Positions 44,484 through 53,971 are shown, counted from the first letter of the stretch. The stretch: 64,000 nucleotides of DNA from Pleionea sediminis (GCF_007570825.1 NZ_SUNB01000003.1:248001-312000); one strand, 5' to 3'. Notes: generated by a model from the letters alone, not told the origin. Made by a program: numbers and translations.

Positions 44484-44902
44484 TGACTCGATTCCTTTGG
44501 CTTACGCGTTGCCATTGTAAAATTAAAGTAACCTGTTTTACGTGATGCGTCCATAGCCGTTACTACGGACTGATAGGGCGCGTTAGCATCAGCGCTAATA
44601 ATTACTGGCAAATCTTTGTTGCCCTGACTAATAATGTTTATGGCTTTCATTAAAGTTTCTAATTGAGTATTCACAATGGGTTTTGCATTGACAAAATAAC
44701 GGCCTTCACTGTCGACACTAATCTCAATAACTTCGGGTTGCGTCTCAAGCGGATCGCCATTGGCTTGAGGTAATTCCAACTTAATTTGCGTCTCTCGATT
44801 AAAACTGGTCGACACCATAAAAAAGATAAGTAATAAAAAGACAACATCAATTAATGGCGTTAAATTAACGGAGACTTCTTGTTTTTTGCGACTATGAAAC
44901 AC
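44480..44902 (-). CDS. ExbD/TolR-family biopolymer transporter
   Basis: 140 residues. One N-terminal transmembrane helix with the proton-path aspartate in LTPLIDVVFLLLIFFMVSTSF, then a periplasmic domain with ADANAPYQSVVTAMDASRKTGY. It would form the energising motor with the ExbB gene next upstream; the TonB or TolA partner is not here. Start GTG (44902) after AGGGGA. In Pseudomonas the exbD-exbB pair also lies between msbA/lpxK and comEC. Confidence 0.93.
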   Translation of the reverse strand: MFHSRKKQEVSVNLTPLIDVVFLLLIFFMVSTSFNRETQIKLELPQANGDPLETQPEVIEISVDSEGRYFVNAKPIVNTQLETLMKAINIISQGNKDLPVIISADANAPYQSVVTAMDASRKTGYFNFTMATRKPKESSQ

Positions 44903-44911
44903 TGCAGTCCC

Positions 44912-45535
44912 CTATCGTTCCACCATATCTCGCTCACCGTGGAGCACCTCAACCATTTTCAACGCTTCTTCCTCCATGATAACAACCAACTCATCCACTT
45001 TACGCTCAAAGTGCCGATGAAAAACTAATGCCGGAATAGCGACTGTTAGTCCTGCTGCCGTGGTTAACAATGCTTCGGAGATACCGCCTGCTAATGCATT
45101 AGCATCACCCACGCCTTGAAGGGTAATCACAGTAAATACTTTGATCATCCCGATAACCGTACCAAGAAGTCCTAATAAAGGAGTAATCACCGCAATAGTA
45201 CCTAACGTACTTAAGAAGCGTTCAAGACCAACAACGACTTGTCGGCCGGAGTCACGAATGGCTTCTTTCATTGTTTCACGCCCATGCGCATGATTAACAA
45301 TGCCAGCGGCTAAGATTTCACCTAGTGGCGAAGAATCTTTTAAAGATTTTAACTTCTTTTTATCCAACTGATTGTTTTTCACCCAAGTCCAAACTTGCGC
45401 CACCAAATGCCGCGGTGTAATACGAGAGCGACGTAACGTCCAAAAGCGCTCAATGCATATAATCAGTGCAATAACTGAACAGAGCACAATGGGCCAAATG
45501 ACAAATCCGCCGTTTTTTAAAACATCAAATAACAC
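44912..45535 (-). CDS. MotA/TolQ/ExbB-family proton channel
   Basis: 207 residues from GTG 45535, which has GGGGAG seven bases upstream and gives MLFDVLKNGGFVIWPIVLCS, the family start; the frame is open five codons further to a TTG without good spacing. Three transmembrane segments, with the central GLERFLSTLGTIAVITPLLGLLGTVIGMI and the LTTAAGLTVAIPALVFHRHF motif holding the proton-path threonines. Works with ExbD next downstream to use proton-motive force. Confidence 0.93.
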   Translation of the reverse strand: MLFDVLKNGGFVIWPIVLCSVIALIICIERFWTLRRSRITPRHLVAQVWTWVKNNQLDKKKLKSLKDSSPLGEILAAGIVNHAHGRETMKEAIRDSGRQVVVGLERFLSTLGTIAVITPLLGLLGTVIGMIKVFTVITLQGVGDANALAGGISEALLTTAAGLTVAIPALVFHRHFERKVDELVVIMEEEALKMVEVLHGERDMVER

Positions 45536-45562
45536 GTTTAAACTCCCCAAAAATGATTGGCG

Positions 45563-47974
45563 CTAATTTATCACACTCTGTTGTAAAATTCTGCTTTCAA
45601 GTGTGTGGTTCCAAAACTTACCTGACTCACTTCGATGCGCAGAGACATCAATGGTTCCCTGTCCATCAAATTCAATCAATAATCGTCCCGTATCGGCCGT
45701 GTTCAAAGTTGAAATATCCAGAGCTTCATATCTTGAGATAACTGATATTGCCGGATGATTAAAACGATTTAAATAACCATTACTCACCACACCAATAGCA
45801 GCTTTTGTCGCCACAAGAAATGACCAGGTCGAGGAGGTTTTGCTGCCATGATGAGGAACTGAAATAACATCCGCTTGTAATGGAAACTGATTTTGTTTTA
45901 TGAGTTCCCGTTCTGCAATTTCTTCTATATCACCCGTTAAGAGGATGGACTGCTCTCCCAAAGTGAAACGAGCCAAACAAGATGAGTTATTTCCTTGCCA
46001 AGCATTTTTACCAGATAAGTTGATTGTCGCAAAAGAGGCTTTATCACTGGTATCAATCTTCGAATGGTAGGAAGCAACAGAAGTTGTTTGCAATTTCATA
46101 TCTCGATGTTTAATTAATTGTGGCGAGCAATTTTCTGCATTACCCCGAGTTGCCTCACCAAAATAAATCGACTTAGGATTAAATTGCTTGATAACCCACT
46201 CTAAATCACCACTGTGATCCACATCTTTGTGGCTGATGATCAAAACATCCAACTGACTAACCCCAAGTGAATATAGATAAGGGGCTATAATTTGTTGCGC
46301 TGTGCTAAATTCATCATTAGCAAATCCAGTATCGTATAAGGCGTTGAAACCTTCGTATTGAACCAAAATACTTTGCCCTTGCCCCACATCAATAAAATGA
46401 ACGGACATTCCTTTCTCAGCCGAATCCAATACATATCCAATGCATACGACTAAGAAACTACTTACACATAACACTACAACTAATCGATGACGTAAAATCC
46501 ATCCTGTAAAAAAACAGCCAACGCCAATCAATAAGAGCATTGCGAAGGACTGAGATAAAAACAATGATGAAAATAATTGATTCAAAAAGTGTAAGAATTG
46601 AAGCAAATAACGTAATGGATAATCTGCGATTGAGAATAATACACTCGCTGCTTCAACATGAAATAAAGCAACCAAATAGCCAATTAAATCGAGTGGCAAC
46701 ACGACAAAACTGATTATCGGAATTGCGAGAATGTTAGCAACTATCGAATTGATGCTAAAAATGCCAAACATCAATGAAGCGACTACCGCCATGCCAATGG
46801 ACAAAAAAGCTTGAAGTTTGAGCCAAAAGACCAAGCCTTTATCGCGCGAACTTCCAGCAAGCCAATAAATCATCACCAAAGCGATTATCGACAGCCAAAA
46901 ACCTTCACTTAAGACACTTAGAGGATCCAAAAGAAGTAAAACAATTAAAGTGAGTGACAGTAAAGAAAAATGAGACCATTCCATTAGCGTTAAACGACTG
47001 ATGGACAAAATGGTTAGTGCTACCAAGGCACGTTGGGTGGGCGTATCAAATCCCGCCATTAGCGAGAACCCAGTTGTCAGCAATAATGCACAAAGGATAG
47101 ATACTCGCTCAGCGGGTATCCATAGACAAAGGCGCGCACTTCTTCGCCACAAAAAATTAACAGCACTGAAAGCCCACAAAAAGACTAATCCGACATGCAG
47201 TCCAGAAATAGCAATTAAATGCGCGGTACCTGATCGCTTCAAAGTATCGAGATGTTCATCAGACAACATTTCTCGATAACCTGCCGTTAACGCCAGGTGC
47301 CATCCTTGATACTCGGTTTTTGCCGTAGCTTGCTGCAATACCTCGATCAACTCAGCACGCCATTGATTGATATTAGCGAATTGAAACTCTCCATGAATGC
47401 GCGCACCTTCAACCACATAGCCTGTCGCATCAATTTGCTCTGTTAATGCCCATCGTTCGAAATCGAAAGTTCCAGGATTTAACTTGGCATAAGGCGTTTT
47501 TAATCTTGCTGTCACATTCCAAAACTCTCCCACTTGAGGCATTCGTTCAGTGTAATACCAGGAAAGCAGTAATTTACGAATGGGATAATCAATGGACTCA
47601 TTGTTTGCTGCTAAACAGAAAAAAAAGCGACTGGACGACCCCTTCTCAGAATCCGAACGCTTTGGTATCGAACACACCTGTCCAGAAACACGCACTTCGA
47701 TTCGCTCAGAGGTTACCGGCAAACGGAAGCTTAATTGATAAGATGCCATTAAAGTTGCCCATAAACTTCCCAATGAAAATGCCAACGCAAATAGCACTGT
47801 GCTACGCAATAAATTCTCGTAAACAGGAGTGCAGGTTGAGCGAAAGTGACGACAAAAACGATAAGCAATAACGGACAATACGACTCCTGCCACCCAAAAT
47901 AATATTGATGGCAGCTCTGAATAAAACCACAGGGAACTGCAGCCAAGTAAAAGCCCAAATGCAAAATTTTTCAT
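45563..47974 (-). CDS. comEC: ComEC/Rec2-family DNA-uptake channel
   Basis: 803 residues. N-terminal DUF4131 region, a Competence domain of about ten transmembrane helices (LISISGLHVGLVFLWAFSAVNF as the family signature), and a C-terminal metallo-beta-lactamase-like domain with HKDVDHSGDLEW (HxxxDH) and SVPHHGSKTSS, plus LTGDIEE. Needed in competent bacteria to pass single-stranded DNA across the inner membrane. GGAG precedes the ATG. Upstream is the divergent DUF2062 gene. The same gene order is known from Pseudomonas PA2984. Function in transformation here unproven. Confidence 0.92.
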   Translation of the reverse strand: MKNFAFGLLLGCSSLWFYSELPSILFWVAGVVLSVIAYRFCRHFRSTCTPVYENLLRSTVLFALAFSLGSLWATLMASYQLSFRLPVTSERIEVRVSGQVCSIPKRSDSEKGSSSRFFFCLAANNESIDYPIRKLLLSWYYTERMPQVGEFWNVTARLKTPYAKLNPGTFDFERWALTEQIDATGYVVEGARIHGEFQFANINQWRAELIEVLQQATAKTEYQGWHLALTAGYREMLSDEHLDTLKRSGTAHLIAISGLHVGLVFLWAFSAVNFLWRRSARLCLWIPAERVSILCALLLTTGFSLMAGFDTPTQRALVALTILSISRLTLMEWSHFSLLSLTLIVLLLLDPLSVLSEGFWLSIIALVMIYWLAGSSRDKGLVFWLKLQAFLSIGMAVVASLMFGIFSINSIVANILAIPIISFVVLPLDLIGYLVALFHVEAASVLFSIADYPLRYLLQFLHFLNQLFSSLFLSQSFAMLLLIGVGCFFTGWILRHRLVVVLCVSSFLVVCIGYVLDSAEKGMSVHFIDVGQGQSILVQYEGFNALYDTGFANDEFSTAQQIIAPYLYSLGVSQLDVLIISHKDVDHSGDLEWVIKQFNPKSIYFGEATRGNAENCSPQLIKHRDMKLQTTSVASYHSKIDTSDKASFATINLSGKNAWQGNNSSCLARFTLGEQSILLTGDIEEIAERELIKQNQFPLQADVISVPHHGSKTSSTWSFLVATKAAIGVVSNGYLNRFNHPAISVISRYEALDISTLNTADTGRLLIEFDGQGTIDVSAHRSESGKFWNHTLESRILQQSVIN

Positions 47975-48074
47975 TGATCTCCGTTTAAAATGCGTCTTTC
48001 CATGATTAAAGGTAGATTATGTCATAACCCACGGGCTACAATATTCTTATACATTTAATTAATTAGTCTGCAGT

Positions 48075-48611
48075 ATGGCCCGTAAGCTCATTAAAAAGTA
48101 TTTACCGGACCCTTCTTCCGTTAAAGACAATCGATTTCTCAAAATATTTGGCAACGCGTTACACGATCCTCAATTGTGGCATCTTACGCGTTATTCTGTG
48201 GCTCATGCTTTCTCTATCGGCCTATTCTGCGCATTTATTCCTGTACCTTTTCAAATGCTCATAGCGGCTGGTGCCGCCATTTTATTTCGCGCCAATCTTT
48301 TGTTGTCCATTGCATTAGTCTGGGTTACCAATCCATTAACCATGCCGGTTATATTCGGCTTTGCCTATTACGTCGGCACATTGTTTTTTCCGGAAGCAAG
48401 CGAAGCTTTTCAGTTTGAGCTCAGCTGGGAGTGGCTCAAAACCAGTTTAGGCGAGATATGGCAACCATTTTTACTGGGTTGTTTTGTGTGTGGTTTAGTA
48501 TCGGCCATCATTGGCCACGCTGCCATCCGTATTTTTTGGCGCATTCACGTTGCTGGACAGTGGAAATTACGTGCCGCACAAAGAAACAAAGCACGCGAGT
48601 CCAGCAACTAG
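48075..48611 (+). CDS. DUF2062-domain membrane protein
   Basis: 178 residues. Basic start with RKLIKKYLPDPSSVKDNRFLKIFGNALHDPQLWHLTRYSVAHAF, then two hydrophobic helices (FCAFIPVPFQMLIAAGAAILFRANLLLSIALVWVTNPLTMPVIFGFAYYVG, a DUF2062 hallmark) and a third near residue 150. Function unknown. The gene is divergent from comEC and 12 bases from the convergent lolD end. Conserved beside comEC in Pseudomonas. Confidence 0.9.
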   Translation: MARKLIKKYLPDPSSVKDNRFLKIFGNALHDPQLWHLTRYSVAHAFSIGLFCAFIPVPFQMLIAAGAAILFRANLLLSIALVWVTNPLTMPVIFGFAYYVGTLFFPEASEAFQFELSWEWLKTSLGEIWQPFLLGCFVCGLVSAIIGHAAIRIFWRIHVAGQWKLRAAQRNKARESSN

Positions 48612-48623
48612 TCATCGGATTGA

Positions 48624-49316
48624 TTAATGCGGCATTATTTCTTCTAAAACGCCATTGTGAAGCTCTAGTTGGCGAGAAGCCCGCATTGCCAACTTACGAT
48701 CATGGGTTACGACGATAAGACTCGTTCCTAACTCTCGGTTGAGGTCAAGCATCAATTCGTAAACTCGTTCGGCATTTTCCTCGTCCAGATTTCCAGTAGG
48801 CTCATCCGCTAGAATACAAGCCGGTCGAGTGACCAATGCTCGGGCAATGGCAATTCGCTGGCGTTCACCACCGGATAATTCACCCGGCTTATGCTCACTT
48901 CGCTCCGCCAAACCAACTTTATCAATCATTTCACCCGCCTGTTTAAGCGCCGAAGCTTTATCATCGCCACGTACCAAAAGCGGCATAGCAACATTCTCAA
49001 GTGCAGAAAACTCAGCCAATAAGTGGTGAAACTGGTAAATAAACCCCAAGTGCTGATTTCGCCAGACACCTTGTTGCCGAGCGTTCATTTTATGAATGCT
49101 TTTTCCCATGATAATCACATCGCCAGATGAGGCATCGTCTAACCCTCCCAACAGATGTAATAACGTGCTTTTACCGGAACCAGACGAGCCAATAATGGAT
49201 AAACTCTCGCCAGAGTTAAGCTGTAAATTCACGCCACGCAGCACAGCAATTTCTCGATCCGCATCCAAATAGCGTTTGGATAAATTTTCCGATTGTAATA
49301 CTGGCGAATTATTCAT
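48624..49316 (-). CDS. lolD: Lipoprotein-releasing ABC ATPase
   Basis: 230 residues. Walker A IIGSSGSGKSTLLHLLGGLD, Q loop, signature ELSGGERQRIAIARAL, Walker B PACILADEPTGNLDEENAERVYELMLDL and VVTHDRKLAMRASRQLEL, as in LolD. Powers release of outer-membrane lipoproteins from the inner membrane to LolA. The ATG overlaps the end of the upstream permease gene by 8 bases. Confidence 0.95.
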   Translation of the reverse strand: MNNSPVLQSENLSKRYLDADREIAVLRGVNLQLNSGESLSIIGSSGSGKSTLLHLLGGLDDASSGDVIIMGKSIHKMNARQQGVWRNQHLGFIYQFHHLLAEFSALENVAMPLLVRGDDKASALKQAGEMIDKVGLAERSEHKPGELSGGERQRIAIARALVTRPACILADEPTGNLDEENAERVYELMLDLNRELGTSLIVVTHDRKLAMRASRQLELHNGVLEEIMPH

Positions 49317-50562
49317 ACTTCAAAGCCTCCGCTGGACGGGTACGCGACGCTCTCCATGCAGGATAAACGGTAGCTAAAACACTCATCAATAACGCCGCAA
49401 TAGTAATATTGGTCACATCCGATGTATTGAGTTGGCTCGGTAAAAACCCGATAAAATAGACATCTCCAGGCACCATAGAAACCCCAAACTGCTTTTCTAC
49501 CCAGGCAACGATATCTGGCAAATTGGTCGCTAAGGCAACACCTGAGATAACACCCAATAGGGTTCCGAGTACGCCATTGACACTTCCCTGAACCATAAAT
49601 ATTTTCATCACCGTTGCAGGGGAAGCCCCTAGCGTTCGCAAAATGGCAATATCGGACTGTTTGTCGGTCACCACCATCACCATCGTAGAAACAATATTAA
49701 AGGCAGCCACTGCGATGATTAGCGTCAACAAGATGAACATCATGTTCTTTTCCATTTGAATCGCTTTAAAAAGAGGTCCTTGAGTGCGATTCCAATCCGT
49801 CACCCAGTAATCAAACCCAAGTTCGGCTCTCAGTCTTTGGGCAACAATATGCGCACTCAAAACATCATCGGTTTTTAACCGTAACGCGGTAACGCTGTTA
49901 GGTTTACGCACAAGTTTTGCGGCATCTTCAATGTGAATCATTGCAATGCGCGAGTCCAACTCAGACTTAGTCTCGAAAATGCCAGTAATGGTAAAGCGCC
50001 TGAATCGAGGCGAGATGCCCGCCGGAGAGACCGTCGAACCCTCGAGAACCATCAGCGTTATTTTGTCGCCGTGCCACAAATTCAGTCGTCTCGCTAACGC
50101 TACTCCAACGATTACACTGTAGTCTCCGCCTTTAAGATCATTCAGGCTCCCGTGAATCATATATTCCTCAATGACCGACACTTGCGCTTCTTTCTCAGGT
50201 AAAACGCCCTGCATGACACCAAATTCGGTGCCACCATAACTGCTTTGGAACATTGCCGTAGAATCAATGTAGGGCGATGCTGCTACCACTCCAGGATCTT
50301 TAACGACTCGATCGACTAATCCTTCCCAGTCCTGTAAACCGTCTGCAGTGCGCTCTCCCACAACTATATGCGGTACCGTACCGAGGATTCGCTCTCGCAA
50401 TTCACGCTCAAACCCATTCATCACTGACATAACGGTAATTAACACCATCACACCAAGGGCGATGCCAATCATCGACGCTAACGCAATAAACGAGATAAAG
50501 TGATTTTTACGCTTTGCCCGGGTATATCTCAGGCCAACATAGGTAGAAAATGGAAACTTCAT
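49309..50562 (-). CDS. Lipoprotein-releasing permease, LolC/LolE (single-copy, LolF-like)
   Basis: 417 residues. One N-terminal and three C-terminal transmembrane helices with a large periplasmic MacB-like domain between. Start FSTYVGLRYTRAKRKNHFISFIALASMIGIALGV and end YPAWRASRTRPAEALKYE are family signatures. The hook-like loop SPAGISPRFRRFTITG (about residues 196-211) resembles LolC rather than LolE. No second permease gene follows lolD, where E. coli has lolE, so this may work as a LolF homodimer; a second copy elsewhere cannot be excluded. Confidence 0.9.
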   Translation of the reverse strand: MKFPFSTYVGLRYTRAKRKNHFISFIALASMIGIALGVMVLITVMSVMNGFERELRERILGTVPHIVVGERTADGLQDWEGLVDRVVKDPGVVAASPYIDSTAMFQSSYGGTEFGVMQGVLPEKEAQVSVIEEYMIHGSLNDLKGGDYSVIVGVALARRLNLWHGDKITLMVLEGSTVSPAGISPRFRRFTITGIFETKSELDSRIAMIHIEDAAKLVRKPNSVTALRLKTDDVLSAHIVAQRLRAELGFDYWVTDWNRTQGPLFKAIQMEKNMMFILLTLIIAVAAFNIVSTMVMVVTDKQSDIAILRTLGASPATVMKIFMVQGSVNGVLGTLLGVISGVALATNLPDIVAWVEKQFGVSMVPGDVYFIGFLPSQLNTSDVTNITIAALLMSVLATVYPAWRASRTRPAEALKYE

Positions 50563-50835
50563 ACGATATATTTAAAAACTCGCTAATTTTTAGTAAGTTA
50601 TCACAGTTTTTTAAGCTATTATATTAAATAATGATGCCAACACTGTTGGGTTCGTCCTAACGAAGGGCTTAAATCAGTGCTAAGGTGTCAAATGTATACT
50701 TGAGGTTATTGACCTCTTTAAAGAATGAAAGAGCCGTCAATTCGCCCAGTTCGTTAGCCGCTATTGACCTGGCTCAATCAGTGAGCGACATATGCTACCG
50801 GGCCACCTGACGCAGCGCAAAGGTTTTGTTAAAAA

Positions 50836-51387
50836 ATGAGTCAGAATGAAGAAAGACGTGAATTCTTTCGCATTGATGATTGCGTAACTATGCAACTCAT
50901 ACCTTTTAACGCGTCTGATGGAAAGGAAGTAAAAGCACTACCGGAAGAATTTGAAATACTCAATCAATTGCGCAAGGTCGAACTGGAAAGTGCGCAAACG
51001 TTTCGCGCGATTCAGGAAAAACACCGCGACATCGCACACTATTTAAAAGTGCAAAATGAAAAGTTCGATATTTTGGCGAATTACATTGCGAATCAATTAA
51101 AAGGTTCGTTTGAGCAAGAAAAAGTGAATATTAGCGGTAATGGGTTACAGTTTACGTCACCCAAGCCTTACCCGATTAATTCACGGTGGCATTTAAAGCT
51201 GTTGTTATTTCCTGACTGTTATGGCTTGTATTGCGAAGCCAAGGTTGTGAAGTGCGACCCCGTGAAAGACGCACATAAAATTGCCATTGAGTTTAGAAAT
51301 TTGCATGAACGTGATCAAGATGCTTTGATCAAACATATCACCAAATTACAATCGAAGAAGCTGCGACAACAGCGGCTTAGCAACTAA
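50836..51387 (+). CDS. PilZ-domain protein with a charged coiled-coil insert
   Basis: 183 residues. The N-terminal half carries the RxxxR-like PilZ entry RREFFRIDDCVTMQLIP (c-di-GMP pocket arginines), then a coiled coil (about 33-85, EEFEILNQLRKVELESAQTF), and the PilZ beta barrel with VNISGNGLQFTSPKPYPINS, where the expected DxSxxG motif reads NISGNG, and KIAIEFRNL. It is likely a c-di-GMP receptor whose partner is unknown. ATG at 50836 has no clear Shine-Dalgarno (AAGGTTTTGTTAAAAA). It precedes the small secreted protein by ten bases, probably one transcript. Confidence 0.85.
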   Translation: MSQNEERREFFRIDDCVTMQLIPFNASDGKEVKALPEEFEILNQLRKVELESAQTFRAIQEKHRDIAHYLKVQNEKFDILANYIANQLKGSFEQEKVNISGNGLQFTSPKPYPINSRWHLKLLLFPDCYGLYCEAKVVKCDPVKDAHKIAIEFRNLHERDQDALIKHITKLQSKKLRQQRLSN

Positions 51388-51397
51388 GGAGTAGCCC

Positions 51398-51667
51398 ATG
51401 AAAACATGGCTTCTAGCGGGTATTTTTTTGACGTCAATTTCAACGTTTGCCGCAACAGGCAACCTTGCGATTGGTGAGCAAAGTCAAAACAGCTATGACA
51501 AACCTCGCTCCGGTCAAAGTATGAATACCGTTCGTGAAAACTTTGGTACGCCCATTCGCGAAATTCCTGCTGTAGGTGAACCGCCAATCACGCGTTGGGT
51601 ATACAATGGTTTCACGGTTTATTTTGAGCACGATCGCGTCATTCACGCTGTTGCTCACCGAAGTTAA
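51398..51667 (+). CDS. Small exported protein of unknown function
   Basis: 89 residues. Sec signal peptide MKTWLLAGIFLTSISTFAA then a short soluble domain with NTVRENFGTPIREIPAVGEPPITRWVYNGFTVYFEHDRVIHAV. The middle and end resemble a BamE/SmpA-like fold (MSxxEVxxxFGxP and WVYxGFTVYF), which is my reading, not a proven match. AAGGAG lies before the ATG at good spacing. It starts ten bases after the PilZ gene and probably shares its transcript. Confidence 0.75.
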   Translation: MKTWLLAGIFLTSISTFAATGNLAIGEQSQNSYDKPRSGQSMNTVRENFGTPIREIPAVGEPPITRWVYNGFTVYFEHDRVIHAVAHRS

Positions 51668-51675
51668 GTTTTTTT

Positions 51676-51706
51676 AAGCATTGGTTCTAGCAAAGAGCCA
51701 ATGCTT
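51676..51706. terminator. Hairpin between convergent genes
   Basis: AAGCATTGG (51676-51684) and CCAATGCTT (51698-51706) around a 13-nt loop, with T8 just before the left arm. U-tract on the plus strand is weak, so termination is tentative. Confidence 0.4.
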
Positions 51707-51785
51707 CTTAATGACAATCCTTTTCAAAGCCAGACGACGCATTCAGATAATATAGTTCTCTGACTTTTTTAATTTTGCAGACTAT

Positions 51786-52946
51786 TTAATCCTTGCTCTG
51801 TTCAATTCCAGCCAATTCCGGTTGACTCATATTAACGTGCAACGTTGATGTTGGAAACGCAATTTCAGCGCCTGCTTGATCAATAATATCAGCAATTTTT
51901 AGTAGAACATCTTGCTTAACAGCATGAAACTCAACCCAGTCTTTCGTTTTCGTAAAGCAATAAATGAAAAAGTCGATCGACGATGCTGAGAAAGCATTGA
52001 AATTAACAATTAACGTTTTACTTTGCTCAATGTCCTCATGGCTTCTCAGCATATCGGTCACCTGATCCACAATGGATTTCATAGCGCCAATATCATCGTA
52101 ACGAATGCCTACCGTTTCATAAATTCGACGATTGGTCATCCGAGAAGGATTTTCTACTGCAATATTATTAAATACAGCATTGGGAACATACAAAGGTCGT
52201 TTATCAAAAGTACGAATGCGCGTTTGTCGCCAGCCAATATGTTCTATAGTGCCTTCAATATTGCGATCTGGACTGCGTACCCAATCACCATGAGAGAAAG
52301 GACGATCCAGATAAATCATTAATCCACCGAAAAAGTTGGCCAGTAAATCTTTCGCGGCGAAACCAATAGCAATTCCGCCAATACCACCAAAGGCAAGCAC
52401 CGCACTAATACTGACACCTATTGTTTGCAAAATTACCAGTACGACAGTGATGGTCACAGAAACCCGAAGCAACTTGCTGATCGCTTCTATGGTTGTATGA
52501 TCGATTCGCTCATCTTCTTCTTTATCGACTTGGTGTGCAATCAAGTGCTGTTCTGACTTGCGTATAAATCTTGTTAAAAACCAACCGAATAAACCAATGA
52601 GAATCACTTCATTAATCATTACAGCCTGATTTTGACCGTCAAGCTCAATTCGAATTAAATCACTCACGTAATTCGACTGTGAAGAATCAATCGCAAAAGT
52701 AATACCGGTTACCCAAATGGCCCAGGTCATTGGTCTGTCAAGAGCCTCAACGAATGCATTATCCCAGTAGTTATTGGATTTCTCCGCACGTTGCAGAATT
52801 TTTGCATGCAATCGTCGCCAAACAAAATTAACGATTAACGTTGCTAGAACAATTAAGAAGATTTCGGTGATCCACGCAGACTCACCCTGCAAATGATACA
52901 ATTGTTCTTTTAAAAACTGATAAACGCTTTTGTCTTGACTATTCAT
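51786..52946 (-). CDS. MscS-family mechanosensitive channel
   Basis: 386 residues. Transmembrane segments near 24-44, 70-95, 105-120 and 150-175, then the pore helix and beta domain with GGIGGIAIGFAAKDLLANFFGGLMIYLDRPFSHGDWV (TM3 glycine-alanine packing and FxxGxxI pore motif) and IGWRQTRIRTFDKRPLYVPNAVF. The C-terminal alpha/beta region follows. Protects against hypo-osmotic shock. The ATG overlaps the nagZ stop (ATGA), so it is translated with nagZ. Confidence 0.92.
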   Translation of the reverse strand: MNSQDKSVYQFLKEQLYHLQGESAWITEIFLIVLATLIVNFVWRRLHAKILQRAEKSNNYWDNAFVEALDRPMTWAIWVTGITFAIDSSQSNYVSDLIRIELDGQNQAVMINEVILIGLFGWFLTRFIRKSEQHLIAHQVDKEEDERIDHTTIEAISKLLRVSVTITVVLVILQTIGVSISAVLAFGGIGGIAIGFAAKDLLANFFGGLMIYLDRPFSHGDWVRSPDRNIEGTIEHIGWRQTRIRTFDKRPLYVPNAVFNNIAVENPSRMTNRRIYETVGIRYDDIGAMKSIVDQVTDMLRSHEDIEQSKTLIVNFNAFSASSIDFFIYCFTKTKDWVEFHAVKQDVLLKIADIIDQAGAEIAFPTSTLHVNMSQPELAGIEQSKD

Positions 52947-53971
52947 ATAGTAGAAACCACTTTGGAAGATTCAATCCAGCGACGGTCAGTGCGAATATTC
53001 TCTAAACCAATATTACACTTCCCGTCTGTTTTCATTTTTAAAATTCGCTCACTCGATACGAGACTTTGATAATTTCGCAAATGTTCAAGGACATTGCCAG
53101 CTTCGTTGGGTGTATTACACACTAAAACCATATCACAACCGGCAGCAATTGCCGCATCGGCTCTATCATTATAGTCGCCCGCCTGCTCTGCGCCTTTCAT
53201 GGATAAATCGTCGCTAAACACAACACCATTAAACTGATATTGTTGACGTAATATTGAATCGATCCAAACGTTAGAAAATCCGGCAGGCACCGCATCGATC
53301 GCAGAATAAATGACGTGCGCTGGCATAATGCCTTCTAATTGATTGGCCAATGCTTTAAAGACAGCTAAATCATCCTGCTCAATTTCAGATAGCGAGCGTT
53401 TATCAACAGGCATTTCGACGTGTGAGTCGCCTTCAACGAAACCGTGCCCAGGAAAATGTTTCCCTGTTGCCGCCATTCCTACCGAATGCATACCTTCTAA
53501 ATAACGGGTCGCCAACTCAATAATTTTGGCAGGCTCTTCGTGAAAGGCTCGCTCGCCAATAACGCGACTGCTCGAATTACACACATCCAAACATGGAGTA
53601 AAACTGATATCAAATCCTGATGCCATAGTTTCTAACGCCATCAAGCGTGCGTGATGGTATGAACGCTCACTCGCCAATGTCATATCATGGTTGGCAGTCG
53701 ATTCTATATGACGTAATGGCGGCAAAATTGAATATCCATCTTTCAAACGTTGCACACGCCCGCCCTCTTGATCAACAGCCAGTAGTAACGTAGGACGGAT
53801 TTTGAGGATTTGTTGATTCAAGTCTCGAATCTGTCTGGCATTTTCAATGTTGCGAGAAAAAAGAATTACGCCACCACAAGCAGGATGATGCAACATCTCA
53901 CGCTCTTCAGCGTCAATGGTAGTTCCTTTCAAATCCAGCATTACCGGGCCAGGTTTCGACATAGTATTCAT
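52943..53971 (-). CDS. nagZ: Beta-N-acetylhexosaminidase NagZ
   Basis: 342 residues, cytoplasmic (no signal peptide). GH3 fold with RDLNQQILKIRPTLLLAVDQEGGRVQRLKDG, KHFPGHGFVEGDSHVEMPVDKR (catalytic Asp-His dyad region), and the nucleophile Asp in GVVFSDDLSMKGAE. Removes GlcNAc from 1,6-anhydroMurNAc-peptides in cell-wall recycling. Start at 53971 (MNTMSKP); Met4 is an alternative. Coupled with the MscS gene downstream. Confidence 0.94.
   Translation of the reverse strand: MNTMSKPGPVMLDLKGTTIDAEEREMLHHPACGGVILFSRNIENARQIRDLNQQILKIRPTLLLAVDQEGGRVQRLKDGYSILPPLRHIESTANHDMTLASERSYHHARLMALETMASGFDISFTPCLDVCNSSSRVIGERAFHEEPAKIIELATRYLEGMHSVGMAATGKHFPGHGFVEGDSHVEMPVDKRSLSEIEQDDLAVFKALANQLEGIMPAHVIYSAIDAVPAGFSNVWIDSILRQQYQFNGVVFSDDLSMKGAEQAGDYNDRADAAIAAGCDMVLVCNTPNEAGNVLEHLRNYQSLVSSERILKMKTDGKCNIGLENIRTDRRWIESSKVVSTI

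Noticed and set aside
50563-50835. Possible c-di-GMP riboswitch before the PilZ gene
   Set aside because: I looked for the GEMM pattern (GACGCAAAGCC, GGTAGCGGGTTACC) and found only short fragments in the wrong order.
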